Shown here one piece after another: positions 45,201-54,589 of a stretch of DNA of 64,000 nt. The notes beneath the pieces are model-generated. The model was not told where the DNA came from, searched no databases, and was given only the letters and a program-made list of their open reading frames with translations. Made by a program: the position numbers and the translations under genes. Source of the DNA: Marinilabilia rubra. GTDB lineage: Bacteria > Bacteroidota > Bacteroidia > Bacteroidales > Marinilabiliaceae. The stretch's first letter is position 1; every line of letters starts with the position of its first letter. The stretch lies in the NCBI RefSeq assembly GCF_003121985.1, contig NZ_QEWP01000020.1, positions 21,800 through 85,799 of the forward strand, given 5' to 3'.

Positions 45201-47096
45201 TTATATTGGGATGGTAAACTTAAAAACAGAACCTTCTCCAGGGGTTGACTCTACCGTTAAATCACCCTTCATGGCTTTGGCTATTCGCTTCGAGATGGCC
45301 AGCCCCACTCCAATTCCTCCGTATTTGCGTGTTTGAGAATCGTCTCCCTGTCTGAAAAATTCGAAAATAATAGCCAGCGTTTTCTCGTCTATTCCAATGC
45401 CGGTGTCTTTAACATAAAACGACACGGTGTTGGGTGATTTACGGTAACATCCCAGTTCGATAAAACCTTCGTGGGTGAATTTAACCGCATTTTTCATCAG
45501 GTTCATTATTACCTGGAAAGTCTTGCTTTTATCCAGAACAATATTTTCTCCTTCAAGCCCGGGATCGAAATAGCATTGCATTTCAATATTGTCTTTACCG
45601 GCTTTGTAAATGATCTCGGATAAATGTCCGCAAAACTGGCTGAAGAGTTCCTTTAAATTGAAACTTTCGGGCCTGATGCTCACTTTTCCGTTTTCTGCCA
45701 GAGCCAGTTCCAGAATATCATCCATAATGGTCAGCAGATTGTGTCCGTTTTCATAAATGATGGATGAGTATTCCAATGTTTCCGGATCTTCCGACGTGTT
45801 TTGGATGATGTCGCTGAAACCCAGGATAGAATTAAGAGGGGTTCTTATTTCATGGCTGATGGTGGCCAGAAAAGCCGATTTCAGACGATTGCTCTCTTCG
45901 GCTTTTTCCTTTGTGATTAATAGCTCTTCAGCTGCCAATTTTTGTTCCGTGCGATCTGTTACCATGCCAATTACGAGCTCCTGGTTACTTTTAGAATTGC
46001 GTAAAACACTGACCTTCAATTCAGAGCATATGATTTTTCCCGATTTATGGATGTATCTTTTCTCCATTTTGTAGCTGTCGCGTTTTCCTGCTTTTATTTG
46101 GGCAAAGAAATCTTTGTCTTTTTGCAGGTCATCCGGATGAGAAAATTCTCCAAAATGCATCTTCATAAATTCTTCCCGCGTATATCCTAAAATGTTACAA
46201 AGCCGATCGTTGACCACAACCGGGTGTCCTTCAAAGTCAACAAGGGCAATGCCTACAGGTGCTCTTTCAAAAAGATTTCTGAAGTTGGCCTCGCTCTTCT
46301 TTAGTTGTTCTTCAAATTCAACCTGGGCATGAATATCGTCCATCAGCACCAAAAGGGATGACTTTCCTTCGTATTCTATCACCCTTACTTTTACATTCAT
46401 CCAAATGTATTGACCGGTTTTCTTTTGGGCTTTTATACGATAGCTATCCGGAGGATTTCCACCATTGAATCGTTGGTGGTAATACTTGTTTATTAACGCT
46501 TCTTCTTCAGGATGAAGGAAGTTTTTAAAGTCTTTTCCAATCAGCTCCTCATTGCTATAGCCCGATTTTTCGCTTAAGGCATTATTGGCAAATCTGATGA
46601 TTCCATCCTGGATGATCAATACAGATGTCTGGAGGTTGTCCATCAGAGTTTTGTAGCGAGTCTCGCTATTGTGGAGCTTATATCGGGCCTTTATTTTATC
46701 TGTTACATCTGCGATGGTTGAAAAAACCTGATAGGGCTTTTCTTCATTGTTTCTGAATAGCGGAACAGAATCAACTGAGATCCACTTGTAGTTTTCCAGA
46801 TATGGATGGATAAAACCCATTGTAAACCCTTTCACGGGCTTGCCGGTGCGAAAAGCAATATAGGCGGGATTGTCTTTATGTGAGAGGGGGACGCCTTTTT
46901 CGTTAATCGCATGCCACTTAGGAGATAGAAGGTCTCTGCCCTTGATTCTTTCGAGAGGGATACCAAGAATTTTTTCTGCTGATTTATTGGCCGTAATTAT
47001 TTCACCGTTGATGTTTTGAAATACCACACCTACAGGAAGATGCTTGAACATCTTACTATAATCCACTTCCTCGTTTACCGCTGTCTCCATGTTCAA
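45201..47096 (-). CDS. Soluble PAS-domain sensor histidine kinase
   Basis: The 631-residue protein has three PAS domains (about 12-135, 140-260, 268-395), each with a typical start such as FKHLPVGVVFQNINGEI and LFERAPVGIALVDFEG. A HisKA domain follows with FLATISHEIRTPLNSI (phospho-His near 413), then a HATPase with NLMKNAVKFTHEG, DTGIGID and GIGVGLAISKRI. No membrane helices. No response regulator is adjacent, so it is an orphan kinase. The cofactor and signal are not evident. Confidence 0.92.
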   Translation of the reverse strand: MNMETAVNEEVDYSKMFKHLPVGVVFQNINGEIITANKSAEKILGIPLERIKGRDLLSPKWHAINEKGVPLSHKDNPAYIAFRTGKPVKGFTMGFIHPYLENYKWISVDSVPLFRNNEEKPYQVFSTIADVTDKIKARYKLHNSETRYKTLMDNLQTSVLIIQDGIIRFANNALSEKSGYSNEELIGKDFKNFLHPEEEALINKYYHQRFNGGNPPDSYRIKAQKKTGQYIWMNVKVRVIEYEGKSSLLVLMDDIHAQVEFEEQLKKSEANFRNLFERAPVGIALVDFEGHPVVVNDRLCNILGYTREEFMKMHFGEFSHPDDLQKDKDFFAQIKAGKRDSYKMEKRYIHKSGKIICSELKVSVLRNSKSNQELVIGMVTDRTEQKLAAEELLITKEKAEESNRLKSAFLATISHEIRTPLNSILGFSDIIQNTSEDPETLEYSSIIYENGHNLLTIMDDILELALAENGKVSIRPESFNLKELFSQFCGHLSEIIYKAGKDNIEMQCYFDPGLEGENIVLDKSKTFQVIMNLMKNAVKFTHEGFIELGCYRKSPNTVSFYVKDTGIGIDEKTLAIIFEFFRQGDDSQTRKYGGIGVGLAISKRIAKAMKGDLTVESTPGEGSVFKFTIPI

Positions 47097-47349
47097 AAAG
47101 AAAATTAATCGACTTCAAGAAACAAAATTTAAACAGTTTCTAATATCGCAGATAATGATGTCCTACGGAAAAAACTGTTTCTGGTTTCGTAATTTTTAGA
47201 ATGCAGCGGCTGTAGTTTAGTTTTGCGATGATATTAACAATTAGGTTCTTTCTCTAAATTACGTACCTTGTGAATGACACAAATAGGGATAATCCATCAA
47301 GTCCCCCATTCGGAGACTTTGGAAAATTGCTATTTTAAACTACAGCCAT
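47097..47349. other. Divergent intergenic region
   Basis: It contains TTTAAACAGTTTCT near 47135 and AAAAAACTGTTTCT near 47176, fragments of the AGAAACTGTTT-ended repeat seen at 59079-59411. No gene was seen. Confidence 0.35.
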
Positions 47350-47399
47350 TGTCTTAAATCTCATATCTATCCCGAAGCATCGGGACTAACGATCTATTG
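47350..47399 (+). repeat. Dispersed repeat R, partial copy D
   Basis: Only the right end is present (TTGTCTTAAATCTCATATCTA ... CTAACGATCTATTG). The palindrome TCCCGAAGCATCGGGA (47370-47385) replaces the AAACT found in copies A and B. Confidence 0.65.
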
Positions 47400-47473
47400 A
47401 AAGAGATAGCAGTTTCTTAAAAATTAGATACTTTTGCATAGGAGTTATTTAAAGAACCGAAGAACTTTTTTCG

Positions 47474-48328
47474 ATGAAGCAATCTTTTTTCAGGCAGTTA
47501 TATCCTCAGAATTTTATCATTGCCCATCCGTTGAAAGGGGTATTGATCCTTTTCCTGTTCAGTTTTCTCTTTACGGTTCTTTATCATCCGCTGGATACCC
47601 ACGAAGGCTATTCGCTGAGCTTTGAAATTACCATGCTTTTTTATGCTCTGGGAATTGCTGTTTCCGCTTTGGGAGGTATTTATTTACTGAGGCTGGTTCC
47701 TTTTTTTAATGTGAATAAGCCCTGGACATTTGGGCGGGAGTTGCTCGCCATTTTCGTATTGGTTTTTCTGATGGGAACCGTGGTTTTTCTTCTTGCCTTT
47801 TTTATTGAAGAACCTGCAATTACTACCCGATGGAACCTGGAAACCTTTTTGGATTCCTTCCTGCGCACCTCATTTATTGCCCTGATTCCTTTTCTTTATT
47901 TTACATCCATTAATTTGAAGGTGTTTTTCGACAGGGCAAATATCAATCAGGAAAGTCAGGAAGAAAGGGATTCTGCCCAAAGAAGAAAAATTGACATATC
48001 TTCAAAGCTGAAAAGGGAATCGCTGGAGTTTTATGAAGATGAATTGCAATTTGCCATGTCTGATGGCAACTATGTGGTTTTTTACTTGTTTCGGGATGGA
48101 AAACTCAGGAAAGTACCCATCCGTAATTCCATATCTAATATTGAAAAGCAACTTTCCGAATACCCAATGCTATTGAGATGTCACCGGGCATATATTGTAA
48201 ATGTGGAGCAGGTGACCAAAAGAAAAGGAAATAGTCTGGGGTACAGACTTACTATGTCTCATGCTTCCGAAGAAATTCCGGTTTCGAGATCCAGAATATA
48301 CGAGTTTGATAAGCTTTTTAAAGACTGA
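47474..48328 (+). CDS. LytTR-type membrane transcriptional regulator
   Basis: The 284-residue protein has four hydrophobic helices (about 18-38, 50-75, 90-115, 130-150) and a cytoplasmic LytTR DNA-binding domain (about 180-284; LQFAMSDGNYVVFYL, LLRCHRAYIVNVEQV, EIPVSRSRIYEF). It has no receiver domain, so it is a one-component membrane regulator. TACTTTTG at 47429-47436 is a good -7 element upstream. The outer-membrane barrel gene at 48915, next in the same direction, is a plausible target. Confidence 0.88.
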   Translation: MKQSFFRQLYPQNFIIAHPLKGVLILFLFSFLFTVLYHPLDTHEGYSLSFEITMLFYALGIAVSALGGIYLLRLVPFFNVNKPWTFGRELLAIFVLVFLMGTVVFLLAFFIEEPAITTRWNLETFLDSFLRTSFIALIPFLYFTSINLKVFFDRANINQESQEERDSAQRRKIDISSKLKRESLEFYEDELQFAMSDGNYVVFYLFRDGKLRKVPIRNSISNIEKQLSEYPMLLRCHRAYIVNVEQVTKRKGNSLGYRLTMSHASEEIPVSRSRIYEFDKLFKD

Positions 48329-48387
48329 CGTTTAATATACATTCTAACAGGCTGAATACCTGATTTGATATAGCCAGAGAATAATTA

Positions 48388-48655
48388 GGCTTAAGTTTAT
48401 TTTTGCGTGCTTTTGGGATCGAACCTTACCAATGGAAGATCAGGCGCGGCAGATTCTTTCTGGGAAAGCGGCAGAGCCGAAGCCGATCCGCCGTTTTACC
48501 TCTGGTGGCGGATCGGAATCCGCCAGACCTAATTCGGTACTACCTTTTCAGGAGGACCAATGATGCCCTTTTTTCTTTAATATGGTGACTTTGTCCATGC
48601 AAGGCCTTACACTATTTAATCTCTAAGGGCAAAAACGCATTTTTAAACTACAGCC
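48388..48655 (+). mobile_element. MITE-like element, copy 2, with 8-bp target duplication
   Basis: Near-identical to 15392-15660: starts GGCTTAAGTTT, ends AAACTACAGCC, with the same internal palindromes. AATAATTA flanks it on both sides (48380-48387 and 48656-48663). It is inserted just after the LytTR gene. Confidence 0.82.
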
Positions 48656-48663
48656 AATAATTA

Positions 48664-48914
48664 TTCTTCTGCCTTTCCAAACTATGCCTGTTGTTATTTA
48701 CATCTCATCACAACTTCTTGTTATTCGTCACAGATAGATCAGACTTCTTATCAGCCTGTCACAAAACCTATCAGAGTATCCCATTTATTTGGGGTTTGAA
48801 ACACCCTTTTGTCACTTTGTAATATCAAAACCGGCGAGGCTATTACCTCTGAGAATTATTTGAGGTTGGTTTTCCGGTTTTTAAAACAGAGTAATTAACA
48901 AAAAAAAGGGAGTC
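48664..48914. other. Intergenic region upstream of the outer-membrane gene
   Basis: This is probably the promoter region for the 48915 gene. TGTCAC/GTCACA pieces occur (48728, 48766, 48811) but without the spacing of the GACA-box arrays. No gene was recognised. Confidence 0.3.
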
Positions 48915-51245
48915 ATGATGAGGATTTTTAAACATTTCAGCTTTAACCTGTTTTTGGTTTTTCTTTTTGTCAACATTGCCAGTGGTCAGTCAAAAGGAAA
49001 CATTACAGGAACAGTAACCGGTCAAAAGGGGCAGCCGGTGGAATTTGCAACTGTCGCTTTTTTGGCCTTACCTGATTCTAATTTGGTATCCGGAACTATT
49101 ACGGGAGAGACAGGTCACTTTGCACTGGCTGTTTCAAATGTATCAGCAGGACTGATTCAGGTCAGCTGTGTCGGTTTTACTTCAGCTTTGCGGCAAGTTT
49201 CGCTGGAAGACGAAGAAATTGTGGATATTACGCTTCACCCGCGTTCTTATGCTTTGAATGAAGTTAAAGCAGTGAGAGAACGTATTAAGGCTAAGAGTAA
49301 AGATGGGGCAACCACCTACTTTGTCAACAGCAATATGAAGAAAGCTTCTGCCTCCGGTATTGATATTGTAAAGTTTGTGCCGGGTATCCAGGTGGATATG
49401 ATGCAGAATGTGATGGTGGAAGGAAGTGAAAATGTTATTATTATGGTAGATGGTATTGAGCGGTCGCCCGATTTTTTGGGGCAACTCGATTCTGAGTTGA
49501 TTGATAAGATTGAAATCGATCATCAACCCGGGGCTCAATACCGATCTAATATTACTGCTGTGGTAAATGTGCTTACCAAACGGAAAAATTCTAAGGGAAT
49601 CAGCGGTCATATATTAGGTGAAATTCCTCTGAGTTCAGGGGAGATTTACTCTTTCCCTTCAGCCGGCATTTTATACAGCACAGAGAAAGTGAATGTTTTT
49701 GGTTCTTACAGAGGTGAGTTTAGCTATTTTGATATAGAAGCAAAGAATACCAAAAGGGTTTTTGGAGAGCCAGAGATGGTGTTGGACAGCCATGGAGCTC
49801 TGCATCAGGAAAACTGGTCGCATAAAGTAATGGGCGGATTAGATTGGTTCCCCGATTCAGCCAATCAGGTGAATGTTTATGCTTTTGTCAATCCTTACTC
49901 AAACGAGCAGGATGGCCAGGTGACAGCCATCCTGCAATCAGATAATAATACCGGTTTTGAAAATGTCTTTGCAAAGGATGATCTGGATGAAAATCTGGCT
50001 TTTGGCGGTTCTGTCTTTTACAAGCATTTATTTGACAGCCATAATCGGGCATTGGTCGTGGAAGCCAATTATTACCAGTATGATGGAAGTAGGGGAACAC
50101 AATACAGCAGTAATTATGAGGTTTTATCCGGTTATTCTGATCCTTTTGAAAAAGCTTTTGTGGGAAGACTGAATTATCATTCCGATCTTGGTTCAAGATG
50201 GGGCTTGGCGGCAGGTCTTGAGAATCGTTACAGGCAGCTTGGAGAGTCCGGTTCTTCTACGTCAGATTATCAGGAGAATATTCTTTCCCTGTTTTCGACC
50301 TTTTCTTTTAATGCTGATCGCTTTAATGGTCAGGCAGGTTTCAGGACAGAATATTCAAATGCCGAAGCTCCACAGGAGGAGGTTGATGATCAAGTGTCTT
50401 TATTCCCGTTTGTGTCACTTTCATTTAAGCCGGCCGACAAGCATCAGGTTAAACTGAGTTACCGGCGATCTGTCCGCCGTCCTCATATTTTTCAGTTGAA
50501 TCCGGCTTTGCTGCAAACAGATGTTTTTACCCAACAGCAGGGAAACCCTTCTCTTGAGCCCGGTTTTAATCAGGAACTGGCGTTGGAGTATTCTTTACTG
50601 GCAGGGAATCAGTTCTTCTCTGTCGGGCCGTTTTATTCCAAAAGTACCGATGTTGTCGCCAATCTGACCACTATGCCTAATCCTGGTGAGTTCTTTGTGA
50701 AACCTTATAACCTGGGAGATATTACAAGGTTAGGTGTTCGGTTTAAAGCAGCTTTGACACCTTTCAAGCGGTTGTCGTTCAATCCATATTTCAGGGCTTT
50801 TCATCTGGAAACCCATCCGGGACAATTGGCAAAATCTCATCAAATCACCTCTGAGGAAAAGTGGGCAGCCGAATGGGGCTTTGGTTTGTCGCTGCGGATG
50901 ATGAATGGGTTTTCTTTTTCTGCCTCAGGTATGCAACGTGCCGATGTACATCATATTCAGTCATCATCTTTCGAGGATTTTCTTTATTTCGTTTCTCTTG
51001 AGAAATCGTTTTTCGAGAATCTATCTGTGGGCGTAACCAGTGCCGTACCTTTTGCTGAGGAGGTGACTTACCAGGGGCATTCTCTTAAAGGAGATGGTTT
51101 TATTGAAAACTCAACGGATAATATCCTGACATCCAAATTTCCTCTCTGGTTTAAAATCAAGTATTCTTTTTCATCAGGACTGAAAAAGGAGCGGATTCAA
51201 AATTCGGATGAGTTTGAGAATAAACGGGTGAGAAAGGGGTTTTGA
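48915..51245 (+). CDS. TonB-dependent-receptor-like outer-membrane beta-barrel family protein
   Basis: The 776-residue protein has a signal peptide, a CarboxypepD_reg-like domain (ITGTVTGQKGQPVEFATVAF, about 28-110), a plug-like region (IDIVKFVPGIQVDMMQNVMVEGSENVIIMVDG) and a long barrel of the 'outer membrane protein beta-barrel family' type (SYRRSVRRPHIFQLNPALL, QQGNPSLEPGFNQELALEYS). Ligand unknown. A LytTR regulator precedes it, with a MITE between. The C-terminus (ENKRVRKGF) is basic and ends in Phe. Confidence 0.85.
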   Translation: MMRIFKHFSFNLFLVFLFVNIASGQSKGNITGTVTGQKGQPVEFATVAFLALPDSNLVSGTITGETGHFALAVSNVSAGLIQVSCVGFTSALRQVSLEDEEIVDITLHPRSYALNEVKAVRERIKAKSKDGATTYFVNSNMKKASASGIDIVKFVPGIQVDMMQNVMVEGSENVIIMVDGIERSPDFLGQLDSELIDKIEIDHQPGAQYRSNITAVVNVLTKRKNSKGISGHILGEIPLSSGEIYSFPSAGILYSTEKVNVFGSYRGEFSYFDIEAKNTKRVFGEPEMVLDSHGALHQENWSHKVMGGLDWFPDSANQVNVYAFVNPYSNEQDGQVTAILQSDNNTGFENVFAKDDLDENLAFGGSVFYKHLFDSHNRALVVEANYYQYDGSRGTQYSSNYEVLSGYSDPFEKAFVGRLNYHSDLGSRWGLAAGLENRYRQLGESGSSTSDYQENILSLFSTFSFNADRFNGQAGFRTEYSNAEAPQEEVDDQVSLFPFVSLSFKPADKHQVKLSYRRSVRRPHIFQLNPALLQTDVFTQQQGNPSLEPGFNQELALEYSLLAGNQFFSVGPFYSKSTDVVANLTTMPNPGEFFVKPYNLGDITRLGVRFKAALTPFKRLSFNPYFRAFHLETHPGQLAKSHQITSEEKWAAEWGFGLSLRMMNGFSFSASGMQRADVHHIQSSSFEDFLYFVSLEKSFFENLSVGVTSAVPFAEEVTYQGHSLKGDGFIENSTDNILTSKFPLWFKIKYSFSSGLKKERIQNSDEFENKRVRKGF

Positions 51246-51308
51246 TGGCCCGGGCCAATTCGCTAAATAGGGTCTGTTGAAAAAGTCTTTTAAACAACTT
51301 CTTGTGTC

Positions 51309-51562
51309 TTTCCCGGGGATATTTTACCCGTCCCGGAAGAATTTGAGGCGTCCCGGGAGTTTTTAAGGTGCCCCGGGCATTTTCTGGCTGTCCCGGGGCT
51401 TTTTGAGCTGCCCCGGGAGGTTTTGAGCCGCCCCGGGACAGTTTTTCGCCTTTCCGGGGAAGTTTGGGCCGCCCCGGGACAGTTTTTCACGCTCCCGGGT
51501 ATTTTCTCATCATCCCGGGCGTTTTCTCATCATCCCGGGCGTTTTCTCCTTTACCGGGAAAG
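51309..51562. repeat. Tandem array of about 12 units, 20-21 bp, each with a CCCGGG core
   Basis: Units read like TCCCGGGagTTTTtaaggtg or CCCCGGGacagTTTTTcgcc. The palindrome CCCGGG (or CCGGGG) and a T run are constant while the rest varies. The GC-rich cores stand out in AT-rich DNA. The 66-codon minus-strand frame across it is a by-product of the repeat, not a gene. Confidence 0.85.
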
Positions 51563-51598
51563 AATCCGCCAAACCTTAGATTGAAACGTATACTCATA

Positions 51599-51644
51599 AA
51601 AAAGCCGCTTCTCATGTTCTTTCGAAATTGAGGAGCGGCTTTGC
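51599..51644 (+). terminator. Intrinsic terminator beyond the CCCGGG array
   Basis: AAAGCCGCTTCTCA and TGAGGAGCGGCTTT form a 14-base stem with one wobble pair. It can function on either strand. Confidence 0.65.
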
Positions 51645-51750
51645 ATTACTTCCTTTTGCAAGTATTGGTGTCCGGTTGAATTCTGTTTTTTAATGGCCAA
51701 TTGTTTGAATATTATGGTGCTTGAAATGTGTGATTAAAGTTTGGGCTGTC

Positions 51751-52002
51751 CTATCGCATTAAGAAAATCTCGTTAAGAAAATCTGGGTGTATTCCGTTTA
51801 AAAATCCGAACTGTTTGAGCGTAGCGAGTTTTCGGATTTTAGGAATATACCCTGATTTTTTCCCGATTATAGTTTTGTAAGCTTTTGCCCAAAATGGCAA
51901 AAGCAACAAAAACTTATTTCGGGATTCTTTAAGCGACGGCATTTTTTGTTTACTTTTTTTTGCTGTAGAAAAAAAGTAAAAGCCAGCGCGGCTTGAGCGC
52001 AA
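51751..52002 (-). repeat. Probable dispersed repeat with an 83-codon frame
   Basis: The frame reads MRSSRAGFYFFSTAKKSKQK... and ends in LNEIFLMR. It contains near-repeated codons at its end (direct repeat AAGAAAATCT(C/G)) and palindromic AATAGAAAAATCTATT just outside. Sequences of this kind recur in Bacteroidota genomes between genes, so I treat it as a repeat rather than a protein gene. Confidence 0.4.
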
Positions 52003-52046
52003 TAGAAAAATCTATTGATTTGCCGGACAATAGATTTTGCAATTAG

Positions 52047-54383
52047 TTAATCCAACATATTACCAAGCTTAATTCCGAAATAGAAAGTCCGTGGACTGGT
52101 GGGCCCGTAAACATAAGCAGGATCTCTGTTGATACCTGAATCAAAATCATCCTGGTAAGAATTGAAGATGTTTTTCATACCAGCGTAAAGTTGCAATTTG
52201 GCGCCATTGATTTTTATATTGTAGCGAATCTTTGCGCCCAGTTCATAGAAAGGATCGGATTCTCGCAGCACGCTTTCGTTGTAAGGAACGAGCATGGATC
52301 CTGTGTAGTTTCCGGTAGAAGAGATGCAGAGATTTTCAACCGGGTCCCAATCAAGGGCAAAATATCCATAATTTTCGGGTGTACGGAAGAATTTTGTTTC
52401 ATTAAGTTCGTGTACTTCTTCGTACTCGCTTGTTTGGATGGTGAATCCACCTTTCAGATTAACTTTTGAACTTGGAACAAAGTTAGCCTCAATATTTACA
52501 CCTTGTACGGTGGCCCCTTTTTCGGCGTTTACTCTGGTGTAAACAACCGTGCCGTCTGCATTGGGTTCTCCAAATTCATTGGCGAAGGCATTGTCGAGCT
52601 GTGTATAAAATCCTTCTGCCAGAAGGTTTAAGAATGATGTACCCAGTTGCTTATTGAAGTCTAACGAGAACATATAACTGTGACTGGTTTCCTGTTCAAG
52701 GGCATCAGCGTTTTCATGTATCACTTTCTTGGCCCCTGAGGTTTCAATGTGCAGGTCTTCATCGAAAATCTGCGGAGCTCTGTAGCCTTGCGAATAGCTG
52801 GCCCTGGCCTGGAGTGAACTCAGAATATCATACTTTAATGTCACACGCGGACTTAATACATCACCTGAGGTTGAGCTTCCATTGGATTCATCCTCGATGG
52901 TATAGTGGTCGAACCGGGCACCAACCGATACGTTTAATTTACTGAGGTCAAACTCGTATTGCATAAATGAGCCAAAGGTGTTGGAGGCCTGGTCGGCAAC
53001 AATGCGGTTATCCACATAGGTGCCTTCTTCATTGATGTAGCCGAGTTTTTTATCGGTCAGCCAGGCGCCGTTGTCTTCTATACCCAGCAAAAGATTGGTC
53101 TCTCCCAAAACGGCGTTGTACTGGGCACCGGCAGTATATGAAAAGTCTTTGGTGTTGCCATAATCTGAAAGCGACTGGTTGGCTCCGTAATAGGAATCTC
53201 TGTCAACATTTTGTCCGGATACATAAACCGAAAGCTTGTCTGCTTCGCGGAAAAACCTGTCGTAGCTAACCGCACCGGTGGTGATGTTGTGTTCAACGGC
53301 CTCTGATATATCCGCCATATGATGCGGCATGTCAAATTTGTTACCGCCCCGACGACTTTCTTTGATGTTGAAAAAGTCGGCAGTGATTTTATCCCGGGTG
53401 TCAAATCGGTGGTATATGCGTCCTCCAATTGTAGTATTATTTAACTCCATCAATTCCGAAAATGAATCGTCATTGGCATCAAATGGCTCTTTGTTCCGGT
53501 AGAACCCATATACGGCCATCCCTGTTTTGTTATCCTGGGAAACCACAGATGTATTAAAGTTTACAGTGTGATCCTGCGCTGTACCGCCTGACTCATCCAT
53601 GCCTAAGCCAATTAATCCGCTGCCGGCCCCAAATTCATACGAGTTATTGATGGGATCTTTGAGGATGAGATTGATAGTGCCGGCGATGGCGTTACTGCCA
53701 TAAAGGGCAGAGCCTCCACCACGGATTACTTCGATGCGCTCAATCATGTTGGAGGGAATCAGCTCGAGTCCGTAAACCCCTGCCAATCCACTGAAAATGG
53801 GACGGCTGTTGATCAGAATCTGAGAATAAGGGCCTTCCATGCCATTCATACGAACCTGCGAGAAGCCACAATTTTGACAATTGCTTTCCATTCGAACCCC
53901 CGGACAATAGTTAAGACCGTCACTCAACGTCACAGCCTGTACCGTATTAAATAGTTTTGAAGTGAGAGTGTTGACTATGGTTGAGGATTCTTTCCGGTTT
54001 TTTTCGTTACGATCTGCGGTTACCACAATTTCTTCAATCCCAAGTACGTCCTCTTCAAGCTCAAACTTAACCTCTTTGGTTTCCCCTTCAGTGATTTGTA
54101 TTTCAATAACCTTGGGCTTGTATCCCAGATACTGGGCTTTTATCCTGAGACTGCCGGTTGGAAGGTTGGCCAGACTGTATTTCCCTGTTTCATCAGTTGC
54201 TGTTCCAATGGTTGTATTAACAATATTGATCGTTGCAAAGGGAATGCTCTCTCCGTCCTGACTCAGCACCTGGCCGGTTAGATTGGCATTGGTGCGTTTT
54301 TCTTCTCCTTCGGCAAAAATAGGTGCGATGGTAAAAAAGACGAATAGGAGAGATAGAGATATAAGGATTCTTGAAGTTTTCAT
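52047..54383 (-). CDS. TonB-dependent receptor with carboxypeptidase-like N-domain
   Basis: The start at MKTSRILISLSLLFVFFTIA gives 778 residues with a clean signal peptide; the longer frame adds an unlikely 32-residue leader. CarboxypepD_reg domain (NLTGQVLSQDGESIPFATI), TonB-box-like EEIVVTADR, then a plug with RMESNCQNCGFSQVRMNGMEG. The C-x2-C in the plug is unusual and appears in putative copper or heme receptors. Then IEVIRGGGSALYGSNAIAGTIN and a barrel ending RTFYFGIKLGNML. A His-rich membrane protein gene lies upstream, so metal uptake is likely. Confidence 0.9.
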   Translation of the reverse strand: MKTSRILISLSLLFVFFTIAPIFAEGEEKRTNANLTGQVLSQDGESIPFATINIVNTTIGTATDETGKYSLANLPTGSLRIKAQYLGYKPKVIEIQITEGETKEVKFELEEDVLGIEEIVVTADRNEKNRKESSTIVNTLTSKLFNTVQAVTLSDGLNYCPGVRMESNCQNCGFSQVRMNGMEGPYSQILINSRPIFSGLAGVYGLELIPSNMIERIEVIRGGGSALYGSNAIAGTINLILKDPINNSYEFGAGSGLIGLGMDESGGTAQDHTVNFNTSVVSQDNKTGMAVYGFYRNKEPFDANDDSFSELMELNNTTIGGRIYHRFDTRDKITADFFNIKESRRGGNKFDMPHHMADISEAVEHNITTGAVSYDRFFREADKLSVYVSGQNVDRDSYYGANQSLSDYGNTKDFSYTAGAQYNAVLGETNLLLGIEDNGAWLTDKKLGYINEEGTYVDNRIVADQASNTFGSFMQYEFDLSKLNVSVGARFDHYTIEDESNGSSTSGDVLSPRVTLKYDILSSLQARASYSQGYRAPQIFDEDLHIETSGAKKVIHENADALEQETSHSYMFSLDFNKQLGTSFLNLLAEGFYTQLDNAFANEFGEPNADGTVVYTRVNAEKGATVQGVNIEANFVPSSKVNLKGGFTIQTSEYEEVHELNETKFFRTPENYGYFALDWDPVENLCISSTGNYTGSMLVPYNESVLRESDPFYELGAKIRYNIKINGAKLQLYAGMKNIFNSYQDDFDSGINRDPAYVYGPTSPRTFYFGIKLGNMLD

Positions 54384-54589
54384 TTTCGGAGGTTTGATTT
54401 TAGACAAAAGGAATAAAACATTAGTGTTCTGACATGAGCAATGTGCCTGCCATTTGAAGCATCTGAATGGGATATACAAATGTCAATAAAACAGTGGCGT
54501 ATTGGCCAAAATATCAGTTATGTTGTTTTGAAATTGATTTCCGGTGAAAAATCAGAGATATAACCGGAAAAGTGAGGGGGATAAAGATA

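Noticed and set aside
51290..51490. 66-codon minus-strand frame rich in Pro-Gly
   Set aside because: Produced by the 20-bp CCCGGG array, with no start context or conserved domain.
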